64,000 nt of DNA. Origin: Colius striatus (taxonomy: Eukaryota; Chordata; Aves; Coliiformes; Coliidae). Within the stretch, counting starts at the first letter, position 1, and every line of letters starts with the position of its first letter. The translations under genes and the position numbers were made by a program. Shown here piece by piece: positions 49,190 through 60,078 of the stretch. The stretch lies in the NCBI RefSeq assembly GCF_028858725.1, contig NC_084771.1, positions 6,290,915 to 6,354,914 of the forward strand. Direction: 5' to 3'. A model generated the notes under the pieces. That model worked only from the letters and a program-made list of their open reading frames with translations, ran no database searches and was not told the origin of the DNA.

Positions 49190-49820
49190 TGTCATGGTTT
49201 AGGCCCATCTAGAAGCAAAAAGCCCGCTCACTCACTGGTGTCCCTCCTGGCTGGACTGGGAGGAGAAAAGTATCTGAGAGGCTTTGGAAAGTCCCTAAAA
49301 TAACTCACTCACTACCGATGGTCCTGAGCAAAATAGACATGGCTACTCAACTTGAGGAACAAAACAAACATTAACTGAATGCACCACCAACCAAAACATA
49401 ATGAACAAGAAACAACACAGAGTGGCACAATGATAAAGAGCACGAGCAGCCCTTTCAGACCACCTTCCCCCAACCCATCCCCTCTTCTTAGGCTCAGAGC
49501 CCCGGTCCTGGTCCCTTTACCCCTCTGCTCTGAGTGGCACAGAGAAATGGGAAGGGGTGGCACAATCAGTCCTGTTCCTCCCCTCACCATATCTCCCTGC
49601 TCCAGCACAGGTCCCTCACAGTCTGGGCAGCCCTGCACGAGTTGCTCCCAGGTGTGTTCATCCTGGGGGCAGCAGCTCCTCTTGCACCACTCCTCTACCT
49701 CCTCTTCCGCTGCAGATTTTCCTTTACAGTGGCAGTGCTGCAGCCTCCCTCCTACTACCAGGCAAAAAGTGGCTCCACTCAAACCCATCACAACTATGCA
49801 TTTAGATGGAAGTTGTCCTG
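49190..49820 (-). mobile_element. avian ERV-type LTR-like fragment, minus orientation
   Basis: Reads, on the minus strand, toward a typical avian retroviral LTR 3' end (GGCCTAAACCATGACA), with the preceding TGAGTGAGCGG-type stretch often seen in bird LTRs. Treated as a fossil. Family placement (ERVL-like) is from general resemblance only; 5' limit uncertain. Confidence 0.5.
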
Positions 49821-49828
49821 TAAAGATT

Positions 49829-49885
49829 ACAGAGTCACAGAATGGTCAGGGTTGGAAGGAACCTCTAGAGATCATTCAGTCCACA
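49829..49885 (-). mobile_element. short CR1 LINE 3' end
   Basis: GAGTCACAGAATGGTCAGGG and TTGGAAGGAACCTCTAGAGA: a CR1 3' terminus on the minus strand, between the LTR-like fragment and the orphan intron piece. Confidence 0.8.
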
Positions 49886-49919
49886 GATCAGCTGAGCACA
49901 CAGCTTAGGGACCCTTGCT

Positions 49920-50093
49920 ACAGCTGTTGGCTTAGGGAGCCTTCCTGCACCAGCTCTGACTCTCTCCCTGCTCTGCTGCTGCTCCTTAACAGCTCTTTTC
50001 TAAATGTGATGGTACTGTTGGGTACTTCCCCAGACACTGAGCAACCAAAGCCAGAGATCATCCACAGACTCCTCCTTCCTCACAGCCTGGCCA
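49920..50093 (-). repeat. orphan piece of RNF128-like intron 1
   Basis: Matches L2 7759-7930 and L1 intron 1 (about 47650-47765), including ACAGCTGTTGGCTTAGGG and CCCCAGACACTGAGCAACCA. No exon 1 or exon 2 accompanies it. It lies 1.7 kb upstream of L1 exon 1 and looks like the remnant of a further gene copy. Confidence 0.85.
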
Positions 50094-50174
50094 GGTGGTC
50101 CTGTATATCTCCTACAATCGAGTCCACAAAAACGAATCCCTTAGGCTTGCTGTGCAATACCTAAGAAAAAGAGC

Positions 50175-50506
50175 TGTTTATGGGGGGAGGAGATAAAGAC
50201 ACCGGGGTCAGGGCTCAGAGCCGGGGAAGAGAGCAGAGGTGGGGAGAAGATGGTCTTAAAGGGCTAGTTGTGCTCTTCATCATCATACCACTCTGTGTTG
50301 TTTTGTTTGTTAAGTTTTGGGGTTTTATGGTTGTTTCAGTTCTTGGTGGATTAAATTGTTTTCTTCCCCAGGCTGAGTAGCCCTGTTTTGCCTGGGATCT
50401 TAAGTAGCAATTAAGCCCTCCTTATCCTTTGGAAATTCTTAAAAGTCTGTGGTACTTAAGTCTAATCATGGTCTTTTGTCCCTGGATGGGTCTAAGCCAC
50501 CACATT
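50175..50506 (+). mobile_element. second LTR-like fragment, plus orientation
   Basis: Inverted relative to 49190-49820: it shares CACTCTGTGTTGTTT, GGGCTCAGAGCC-like and GAGTAGCC stretches with the reverse complement of the first fragment and ends GGGTCTAAGCCACCACA. Old and diverged fossil of the same LTR family. Confidence 0.5.
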
Positions 50507-52140
50507 AGTTCGAAACATACTGACACCACTCCCTGTTCAACAAAGAGGATGTTCCAGGACTGTTTTCATTTTTTCATTCAACTATGAAAAGCACAAGACA
50601 GCAAGCATTAAGTACACTGGAAGAGTCTCCTCAGGTTTCAGAGAACACAACCAAATTCTGCTCGTGGTTAGATTCATATAAACTGGAAGTGAGAGCCCTG
50701 GCATCCAAATTGATGTGTGAAATGAAGGCTGAGGCAAATCACAGCAAAATCCAACCTCTGCATAGTAAGTCTGGCACACAGTGCCATCTACTACATGATC
50801 TTCTGTTCTTTATAGTGTCATAACAATGTCTATGCCAGAGGAGACAAAAGGTAAACCTAAGCCAGTATCTCATCTGACAGAAACCAGCAGCAAGTGCCAA
50901 AGGACTGCTAGGTTAAGCAAACATCTGCAAAATCCTCCTCCATCCTCCAGCAAATAACTATATGCAAGTTAAACTTTCATTTTAAATAAAATTATCATCA
51001 TCTACTTAATTTGTTTAATTGTTTGCTATTCTGGTAAACTTACATAACAAAAATCAATAGTACCATATTTGTTACCTCTGGATTGAACCATTTGCAGCTC
51101 TGGCACCATATCAACAAAATTACATAACTATCAAAGGGCCACAAGTACGAAGGATTCACGAGAAGGGAACAAACAGTGATAAAGCAGTAAGATATCTAAC
51201 CAGTGCAAGGTGCAAGTGTGCACGCAAATGCTGCCATCACAGTTCTCCTGAGGTGTTCGAAAACTGCATTGACAGCGTAACAGATAAGGAAGCTCAACAT
51301 CTGATAGAAGTCTTCTGGCAACAAAAAAATCAGAGGTACACAAAAACCTCCTCTTGTAAGATTCTTTTTTAGTTATTTCCATGTAAATATAGATGTATGA
51401 TTGTACGATACATCTCTTTCAAAATGTCCCATGCAAACTGGCAAAAATTCCCTCTTCAGACAAAACAGAAGTCACTGGCAGTTCACCTGCAGAGCACGAG
51501 GTGGCAGAGTAGTAGAACCTTTGTAAAGTACAAGAGTACTGATAAGCTATCGATCTTGCACCTGAAATGTAATTCAATGTCTCTGAAGCAAAGCAACAGA
51601 TGATTAGGTGCTCCAGCTCATGAGAGGCTCCAGGGCTGAGACAGTGAATATTGTCTTTTTGTTTCCTGTGCACACAGTAGGAAGTTTAAGCATTGTTAAA
51701 GCCATTAGAAGTGTCAAAAGAAAAAACAGATTTTGGCCACTTTTGTTCAAGAAACTGTAAAAAGTAGAAATTACCAATCTGCATTCCCTTTTCTCCTGCC
51801 CTAAAGGGTGTTTATTTTCCAATTTATCTAATATGAAAGATATTCCATATCTTAATTTACCCAGTTCTGCCAAAAGACTTAATTTTAATATAAAACCTGT
51901 CTTCCTGCACACACACTACAGAGAAGCAAAAATAGGATGTCCTACCGCAAAACCTGAGAAACGGTCTCCAGAGCATAAGCTTTGTTAGAAGTGCAAAAGA
52001 ATGAAGCAAGGAAGAAATCAAGTCAGTGTCTTGGTAATATTCTCCATGGCCTCACGGAGTTTGCAGAAACAATTTGGATACATGTGACACATATTCACTT
52101 TAGCAGCTGTCAGTTCGTCGTGATTTGGCACACCTCTGGG
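50507..52140. other. AT-rich intergenic DNA between L1 and SEPTIN6
   Basis: 1.6 kb without a recognised gene or repeat. A cysteine-rich frame at 51131-51382 was considered and not accepted. Confidence 0.6.
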
Positions 52141-52560
52141 CCAAGAGGGGCCGTCCTGCCGCGGGACGACTCGGCCTGGCTACGGCCGCTCGGCTTCCCA
52201 GGTGAGCGCGAACCAAGCGCGCAAAGCGCCCAGGACTTTGATTTCACTGCTCAGGCGGGGATCTTCTGAGGCTGGGAGAATGTGGGGCGTCTGAGCTAAG
52301 CCACCGAGTCCACCCCGACCTGGCCACGGTGCCAGACGGCTCTGCCCGAGCCACGTCCAGGGGCGCGGCCCGTGTGCCCGGAGAGGCCCCGGGGCAGTGG
52401 GGCGGGTCGGTCCACCCGGGGCTGCCCGAAGTCAGCGCGGGGCACGCCACTGCCGCGCCGCGAACGGGCCGGGCTGGGCCATAGGCAACGGCCGCCGGAC
52501 ATATCGCGGTCTGGCAGCTGCTCTGGATCACCTCGGACAGCCCCGTCCGTCCCTCCCGCC

Positions 52561-53153
52561 GCCGCCCCGCGCTGTCCCCGGGCCCCTCAGCCCCATCTCT
52601 CCGGCCGCCCTGCGCTGTCCCCGGGCCCCTCAGCCCCATCTCTCCCGCCGCCCCGAGCTGTCTCCGGGCCCCTCAGCCCCATCTCTCCCGCCGCCCCGCG
52701 CTGTCTCCGGGCCCCTCAGCCCCGTCCCTTCCGCCGCCCCGCGCTGTCTCCAGGCCCCTCAGCCCCATCTCTCCAGCCGCCCCGCGCTGTCTCCAGGCCC
52801 CTCAGCCCCATCTCTCCCGCCGCCCCGCGCTGTCCCCGGGCCCCTCAGCCCCGTCCCTTCCGCCGCCCCGCGCTGTCTCCAGGCCCCTCAGCCCCGTCCC
52901 TTCCGCCGCCCCGCGCTGTCCCCGGGCCACTCAGCCCCATCTCTCCCGCCGCCCCGCGCTGTCCCCGGGCCCCTCAGCCCCATCTCTCCCGCCGCCCCGC
53001 GCTGTCCCCGGGCCCCTCAGCCCCATCTCTCCCGCCGCCCCGCGCTGTCCCCGGGCCACTCAGCCCCATCTCTCCCGCCGCCCCGCGCTGTCTCCAGGCC
53101 CCTCAGCCCCATCTCTCCGGCCGCCCCGCGCTGTCCCCGGGCCCCTCAGCCCC
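52561..53153. repeat. 43-bp GC minisatellite, about 13.8 units
   Basis: Units start every 43 bp from 52561 to 53120 (GCCGCCCCGCGCTGT, then CCCCTCAGCCCC and ATCTCTCCC or GTCCCTTCC). Variants at a few positions recur in several units. The period is not a multiple of three and no stop arises, so it opens long meaningless frames on both strands. On the minus strand many units read GGGGCTGAGGGG then GGGG and GCGGGG, fitting a G-quadruplex. Confidence 0.93.
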
Positions 53154-53457
53154 GCGCCCGCCACGCTGTGCCTGCGAACCCGCCCGCAGCCCGGGCTGCA
53201 CCACGGCGGGCGGCCGCGGGGAGGGACTGGCAGCCCCACGCCTGCCAAAGCAGAGCGGGACGGAGACAGCGGGCCGGTACCGAGGAGCCCGCGTCGGGTG
53301 AGGGGACCGCGGGGAGAGGTGGGAAAAAAAGGGCGGGGGCGCTAGGGGCTCGAGGCTGGGCGGGGCCGGGGGCGCGGCAGGTTCCCCCCGCGCGGCGCCG
53401 CGATGGGCGCGCCCGGAGCCGCCCGGCCGGGGCGGGCTCTGTGGCGGGCTGGCAGCG

Positions 53458-53484
53458 ATGGCGGCGGCCGAGGTGGCGCGGCAG
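53458..53484 (+). CDS. SEPTIN6: SEPTIN6 exon 1 (coding part)
   Basis: ATG in context GCAGCGATGG, nine codons, then donor GTGAGA at 53485. Too short to be found as a frame on its own. Confidence 0.9.
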
Positions 53485-56400
53485 GTGAGAGCGGGCGCTA
53501 CCGTCGCCACCGCGCTCGGGCGGGCCGGGCACGGCCGGGGCGGCGGGCGGGAGCGCCGGGCATGGCCGAACGGGGAGGGCCGGGGCGAGCGGGACCGGGC
53601 CGGGCCAGACGGCGTGGGCCGCGGCCTGGGGCCTCCCGCGGGCTGCGGAGATCGGCCCGAGGCGGCGGTGGATTGCTCAGGAGATCGGGGTTTGCGGGCC
53701 GCTCGAGCCCGAGGTCCCTGGGGAAGGGGAGGTTTGCCCCCCCCATCATCCGCGACCTTGGGCTGCTCGCAGCGGAGTGAGCCCCGGGGGTCCTGCCTTG
53801 CCGGTCCCTGGGCTCCGCCGCGCTGCGGGGCCTCATCTAGTGCGTTCTCCCGGGCTGGGGGCCCTTCACCAGGCCAGGGCGCGGGAGCAGGCAGAGCGAG
53901 CCTCGGCATCCCCGCCTCTGCAGGGATGCTCTGACTATGCCAAAGAACTCCTCGTCCCGTGCTCGTCCGAGCGCGATATGGGGAAGGTCGTCGGTCCAGT
54001 GCCGTGTGCCACGGGGGAGACATGGAGTCCGCACCGAGCATCGGCACCACATCCCCACTGCGCTTTGTCCCTGTCGTGGCTACCCACGGGCACACCCGCC
54101 ACCGCTGCTCTCCTGTGCCCCCAACATAGCCCAGAGATCTGTGTGCCTGTGGGGAATTATCCAGAAGAGGAGCAGAGGGAGTTGAGCCATCTCTGCCTTT
54201 GTTAGAGAGACGCTGAGGAGGTATCTGTAAGGCGTTTGGATGCAGAAGTGTTTTGTCTGCCATTTGATGGGCTTCCAACTTTGGTGTCCGTGTGTTAGCA
54301 TGGAAATAATACTTGAGAGGAATGCTTGCCCTTTCGTCTTCAAAGCCATAGGCTTGAGTGTAGGCCCAGTCTTGTTGAACGGGTAGATGCAGCCATTCCT
54401 TGCCAGGCAGTGATGTTATTTCCTCCTGGACATACCCATTGCCTTGTCTGTGACTGCCAGGGTATGCAAAGTGACTCACTTGCTCCTCTGTCTTTCAAAG
54501 AAATTGAGCTCTAGGTTTTACTAAGATGATGTACAGGAGTTTCAGACATCTGCTTGTAGCCTGGAATGAATTATGATGCAGCACAGCCTCTCCTCAGAGG
54601 CAAAAGGGAAATCCAGCTTTGAGACAGATGTGAACATAGTGTGCTGCAAACTGAAAATGTCCAGACAGATGATTTGTCAGCCCAGGTCTTGGGCATCCAG
54701 TGTTTTGGGGAACAGTCAGCCAAGCTATACCATCCTGATGGTACAGAGGGCTGCTCTAGGTGTGCTGACAAAGTCAAATAGTCAAATGTGTGAGAGCTGG
54801 GGAGAGTACGTGAGGGAGTTGAGGTCATCACCCTGCCTCAGTCTTAGCAAACCCTTGTTCTAAGCTGGCATTTATTGTGGAGATGGTCAGTGAAGTCCCC
54901 TGAGCAGGCAGGGCAGCCTTTTCTGCCCAGCTGAGGCCCCTCTCCTGTCCTCTGCTGGCATGGGGGGTGTGCAGGATTGAAATGCTGGGACTCACAGGGA
55001 ATTTGCCAGCCCTGCTCCCCATGGGGGGAGGACAAGCGCAGAGAACTGGCTTGCTGGGCACTGTCTTAATTCACAGTCTTTCTAGCACAGGTCAGAAAAA
55101 TCTTTCAGGCTCCTGATAGAGAGATGTATTTTTTTTTTAATTGCCGGAGGAGACTTCTCCTGGGAAAGTATCCAAACAGTGTGGTGTTGCTGCAGCCCTT
55201 TGGCAGGGGCATAAAGAAATGTAATCTTAGGAGCTGTCAGAATTTGAGATCTCCGCAGCACTTGACCATTTGTGAGTGTTGAATGGTTGAATGATGCAGC
55301 GTGCCCAAAGAGGGTGGTTAATGGTCAGGAGCCTTGGAGAGACATTTCTTGCTTTCCATAGTGACTGATTAAGAAATATTTCTCTCCCATATTTTCTGAT
55401 GTTTTTCTTTTATCTGCTTCCTCACGATTTATTATCAGCTGAGCAAGGAAAAGAAGTAAAAAGCCTTTGCCTACACTTTACATTCCTGCTTTGCATCTGT
55501 CTCATGGAGGATGTTTATACTGTCTACTGGATAATTCTCCCAGTGCATAAGAGAGTTACACACTTGTACAAGTGAGAAGTAATTGGTACAAGTGTTGTTC
55601 TAATTTGCTGTTTAATCAAGAACAAATGCCATCTGGGGAAGTGGATGCCATAACACCAAGGTCAGGAGAAGGGATCTGGCTTAAAGATAGTGTGACAAAC
55701 TGTGATGTAGAAACCTGAGTTCAGGTTCTGCCTTGCTTTGCAATTTGTCATTCAACTTCTTGTGCAAAGGTTGTCTGAAGTATAGGGGTTAACCCCTATG
55801 GGTTTCAGCTTCACTGGGTGGCAGAGGGGCAGGGCAGTGGCTGCTGTGAGTATTGGGAGCAGTGGTGGAGCTCTGTGAGTGTTGCTTGGTTTGTTTCTGT
55901 TGAGGGATGATGCTGTTGTGTTTGTTGCAGTCATTTGGAAAACTTCCGAAGGGAATCTCAAAGGCCTTGGCATTTGAAGTGGTTCTCGTGGGGAGAGATG
56001 GGAGATTGTGTTGGAAGTACTAAATGTCAGCTGTCAGTGTCCTAAACAGAAGCACTTTTCAATTAGATGCAGAATTGTTGTACTACAGTCCTTGTGAGTG
56101 GTTTCTTGTTGTGCAGGCCTTGTTTGGACACAGGGCTCCTGGAGTTCAGAGCTGTAGCGTTCTTCATTTGCTGTGCTCTGCCTGAAATAGCTAAGTTTTC
56201 CTTTGCCTCGGTGTCCTTTTTCATTGTTCCTTTAGTCCAGGCCACCAGAAATTGTCCTGAGTATGCAGCATTGACATTTGCAATGAGCAGCACCATTGCA
56301 TGTCCCTGGTAGAATGTTCTGCTTTATCTGCACAAAGCAACAACAGCCTCTCTGGGCTCGGAGGACGTGGGGAGGTGGTAGCACTGTACCTAACTGTCGT

Positions 56401-59400
56401 GTAAAGCAGATCAAGGCAGAGATGCACATTCAACACAGTTCTCCTCTGATCATTTTTTTCATCCCAAGGACTCTGTAGTGGTTCAAACACCTGGACACTT
56501 AAGTCTTGCCAGTCTGATATAAGCTCCTATTTAATGTGCAGAGCATTCAGGCTTGGGGTCATTTTTTAGAACATCTTTGTGTTTTCCATATATTTCATGT
56601 AGTTCTCTGTAAAAATTAGAGCAGTGGTTTCTGTGGCATGGAGAGGTCCTAACAAAAGATGTGTAAATCCTCCAAAGAGAAAGGAAAGAATAAGATAACC
56701 TGTCCAAGTGGCTAATCCTTATTTTCTCTCTGCAACAGCCCTGGCTGGTTATGCAGCAAGAGAGTGTGTTGCTCTTTTTGTTCTTGTTTGTGACAAACAC
56801 ACTTTGCTTCCTCCCAGGCAACAACAGCCCATTCTATCCTAGGGGGTCATTCTGTGTACATGTAGGGGGGGAAAAAAGCATCTGGTATCTTGGTGTGGTG
56901 CCAGCATTTGCAGTGACTTCCCAGAGATCCCATCTCTGTCTTCGTTCCAAGAAGATGGAAGGAGCACTCTCAACCATCCAGTGTTCACTGATGCCCATGG
57001 AAAAAGCCCTCACACAGACAATAGTTAGACCTTGCTTACCTTGTTGGTACCTCTGTATGTTTTAAACTTGACCTGAAAGATTTGATTTGAAGATAAATAG
57101 TAGAAGGTAGCTTTTGAACACTTTTTCAGCCAAAAGCTTAGAAGCTTAACACATTCTCCTTCAGTGTTGAAGAAGGTAATCCAAATCTACATTTAATGTA
57201 CAGGCAGGATGACTAATGGCTGTGTTCGTATGTTGTTTATGGTGCTGCTGTTTATATATAGCAGCATTCTGGGTACAGAGACACTCCTTGGTGTGTGAAG
57301 AGGTGGCTGACTTGTGCTGTTTCTTGGGGTTCGGATAGAAAACATTTCTTTTCTCTCTGCAGGTTTGGTAATTGTTGACAGGTTTCTGATGTGTGTCCAA
57401 AGCAGTCTGACCTTCCAACTTTTTTTTCACCACATCTGATCTCTTGATACTTTGGCCAAGCAGGCTTTGGGTTTTTAGCCAGAGTAGCACAATATACCTC
57501 ATGGCCATGTACTTAACATGAAGGCTCAGCTGCTGTGACTGGAAATCGGATTTTGCAGTACTTGTTTCCTGGCCTGTAGCAGATGTGAGATATAGTTTAA
57601 CTGCATTATAAAACCACAGGTGACTAGAAAAAGAGGCTACAGGAAATGACTTGCGGGCTGAATTCAATGCGATGGTAAATGCCTTCTCTCAGCCGAATGT
57701 GCCTCAACTTCTACCGTTTATTTTGTTCCATCTGGATCACACTTATATTTAGGGATGAGGAGAAGATTCGTTCTTAATGAGAGCCTACACTCCCACCCAC
57801 ACTTCCTGGGGAGAGCAGTGTTCAGTCTTCCAATGGTGCAGTTTTAAGGCTATTAAAAATACACTTGATAGGCCTCCTTCCCCAGGAGGAGGCTGCCTGT
57901 GGTTCTCTCTCCTGCCTTTACGGACTCCTCTGTCCACTCCTCTATTCTTCATCGAGGCCATGGTGCTCTTGCTGCAGATCAGACACTGCCATGAGATCGC
58001 TCAGTGGTGGAATTTTGTTTAGGAGAGTTTAGGTGTGTGGTCACAAAATCTGTGTGCCTGAAGGTCTCCCTTTCTTCTGCTTTAGCTGTTTGTGACTTCT
58101 TTGGCTTCAGAGCTGCATCCTCAAATGTCAAAACCAGAATCTGGTGGGGCATTTGAGTGTCTCCCTGGTAAACATGTTGTTTGGAGGCAAGGTGCTCAGT
58201 TAATTGATAAAATACCATATTTGTTGAACATCTTGGCAGGAAGAGTCAGACTAATACACAAAATATGGTTAAAGGGAAACATTTACACATCACAGGGTGG
58301 TAAATATGGTTAATGGCTGAAGTATTTGGAGTCTTATATTGGGGAAAGAAATCCATACCAGCAAAACAATAATAAGGCAAGTAATTTTACTCTGACAGGT
58401 TTCTATACCTTGGAGATGGTTTCCTAGCCTAAAATACCAATGTCATTAACAGAAGAGGGAAAACCAGTATGCCTGTCCCTATGAACCTGCTTTCAAGATA
58501 TGTGGAAACATGATTCTGAAAGAGCAAGTTAAAAATTACACCCTATAAACTATTGCCTTTTGGCTCTAGTATTTCTTGCAAAGTGATAAAAGACCAGGGG
58601 GGAATTTTCCAGTTTTGACATTAAAATACATTGTTAAGAAAAGCCTTTGCTCTGGGGAAGGAAGTACCTCAGGGTAGGGGGCTGCAGGAGAGGAACTTTA
58701 CACAGAAATACTTGGGGTTAGCACCAGCTCTCTGTTTTGCATGATGCTATTTCTGGGGCTGAGCCTTTGCGTGTAGTTCATCACTGTCTGCTGTGCAGGT
58801 TTGGAGCTCGCAGTGCCTGGGTGTACGTTGGCTGTTGTTCAACAGCCAGATGAGAATGTGTGACCCCTCTGCAGCCATGCTGGCTGTGGAGCTGTGCAGG
58901 AGCTGGAGCTGTGCCCTCCTGCTTCCCTGGGGCAGAAAGGGGACACCAGGCCGGGGAGTCGGGGTTAGTGGTATCTGGCAGTGGAGAGAGCTTCTTATGA
59001 AGGCACTTGGATGACTGGACAGGAGCAGCTGCTGGCCCCTAGTAGATAGGTTTGGGTACCCCTGCTCCCAATCCCCTGCACAGGCTCCTTTCTGCAGGGG
59101 CTGCATGATTATGAGCAGCTCAGTTCTGGACACTTTTTCTCAAATCTGTTTTCCTGTTCTGTTCCTGGCTGTGAAAGATGTGCTTGGAAGCTCAGACAGC
59201 AGTGCTTAGAACTGGAGAGGACCTGCTACCTTGCACAGTCAGGCCACCTGCCTTTGCAAGCAGCTTCCCTGCAGCTTCCTTTAATGATCCCTGATTTTCT
59301 GGTGCTAATGGCCGCTTTACAGATTGGGACAGGCTCATGTTTGCAGCCTGAGATTTTCATCTTGCCAACAATATGGAAGATACTGCTGCGTTTGATGGCT

Positions 59401-60078
59401 TGAAGACTATTCTCTACTGTTTCTGTGGACTTGAGCTTTGCAGAGGCAGTGTGCTGGAGTTGTTCAATTACTAGATGTAGGTAGAGTTTTCCTAACTGTT
59501 TCTAGCTAGTTTCTGTAATTGCAGCCATGAATGTGAATTCCATGAGTCACAATTCCCCTTAAGAGCATTGTAACGGGCTTCTGGAAGGAGATATCATTAA
59601 TAAATTCCTTTGCACAGGGGATTCTTCTTGTTCTCAATATAAGATGAGACTTCAGCATCTACGTAATTTCTCTAGAAACAAATGTTTTGCTGCCTGTCTT
59701 TCAGCAGCTGTGTTTGGGTATATGTTTTGCACAGTTCAGTATTTTTCTGACAGGGCTACTTTGTAATGTGTGGCAAATGGAACGTTCTATTTGTGCCTTC
59801 TGGGTCTGTTTTGGAAAAGAGGGAAGCACACCAACACAATTTATGGTCTATGTGCAAATCTCTGCTTGGACTATGCAGTTGATTGGACTTGGGAGGTATT
59901 AAGGGTTTACACAGATAAGTGTATTTGGCTTGAAAATGACATATCTCTTTCATTGTCTTTCAGGGTGAAGGCTGTCGTACTGTCCCACTTTCTGGACATG
60001 TAGGATTTGACAGTTTGCCTGACCAGCTGGTTAATAAGTCAGTTAATCATGGGTTTTGTTTCAACATCCTGTGTGTGG
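53458..60078 (+). CDS. SEPTIN6: SEPTIN6, first two coding exons (partial)
   Basis: SEPTIN6 is a filament-forming GTP-binding cytoskeletal protein that assembles with SEPTIN2 and SEPTIN7. Exon 1 (53458-53484) encodes MAAAEVARQ, exon 2 (59964-60078) encodes [20 protein letters not shown], then [19 protein letters not shown]. The human start is [20 protein letters not shown]; other septins of the group (8, 11) lack the xxxARQ start. The phases agree (0, then 1), and the next residues would be the GTP-binding P-loop, which lies beyond 64000. Intron 1 is 6.5 kb. The Val after ARQ in human is absent because exon 2 begins directly with GGT. Head-to-head with L1. Confidence 0.93.
53485..59963 (+). 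other. SEPTIN6: SEPTIN6 intron 1
   Basis: 6.5 kb. The first 300 bp are still CpG-island sequence. The rest shows only short frames without splice or family support and, unlike the left part of the window, no CR1 that I recognise. Confidence 0.75.
59964..60078 (+). CDS. SEPTIN6: SEPTIN6 exon 2
   Basis: Acceptor CATTGTCTTTCAG with a good pyrimidine tract, donor GTGAGT. 115 nt, 38 codons plus one base. Encodes the segment before the P-loop, almost identical to the human protein. Confidence 0.95.

Larger units (their letters stand above)
52141..53800 (+). promoter_or_regulatory. SEPTIN6: SEPTIN6 CpG island and promoter region
   Basis: Strongly GC- and CpG-rich, covering the minisatellite, 5' leader, exon 1 and the start of intron 1. 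No TATA box seen. An out-of-frame ATG at 53403 with good context could open a short upstream frame overlapping the SEPTIN6 start if the leader includes it. Confidence 0.75.

Noticed and set aside
51131-51382. Cysteine-rich minus-strand frame (ELPYLLRCQCS and CDGSICVHTC) faintly like a TGF-beta-type receptor ectodomain
   Set aside because: Spacing does not fit the family beyond a few residues, and no kinase or neighbouring exon is present.
52372-53488. Long proline-rich open frames (over 300 codons) on the plus strand and a 458-codon frame on the minus strand (53103-54479)
   Set aside because: They are produced by the stop-free 43-bp minisatellite and CpG island; the period is not a multiple of three, so each frame just cycles through the same repeat.
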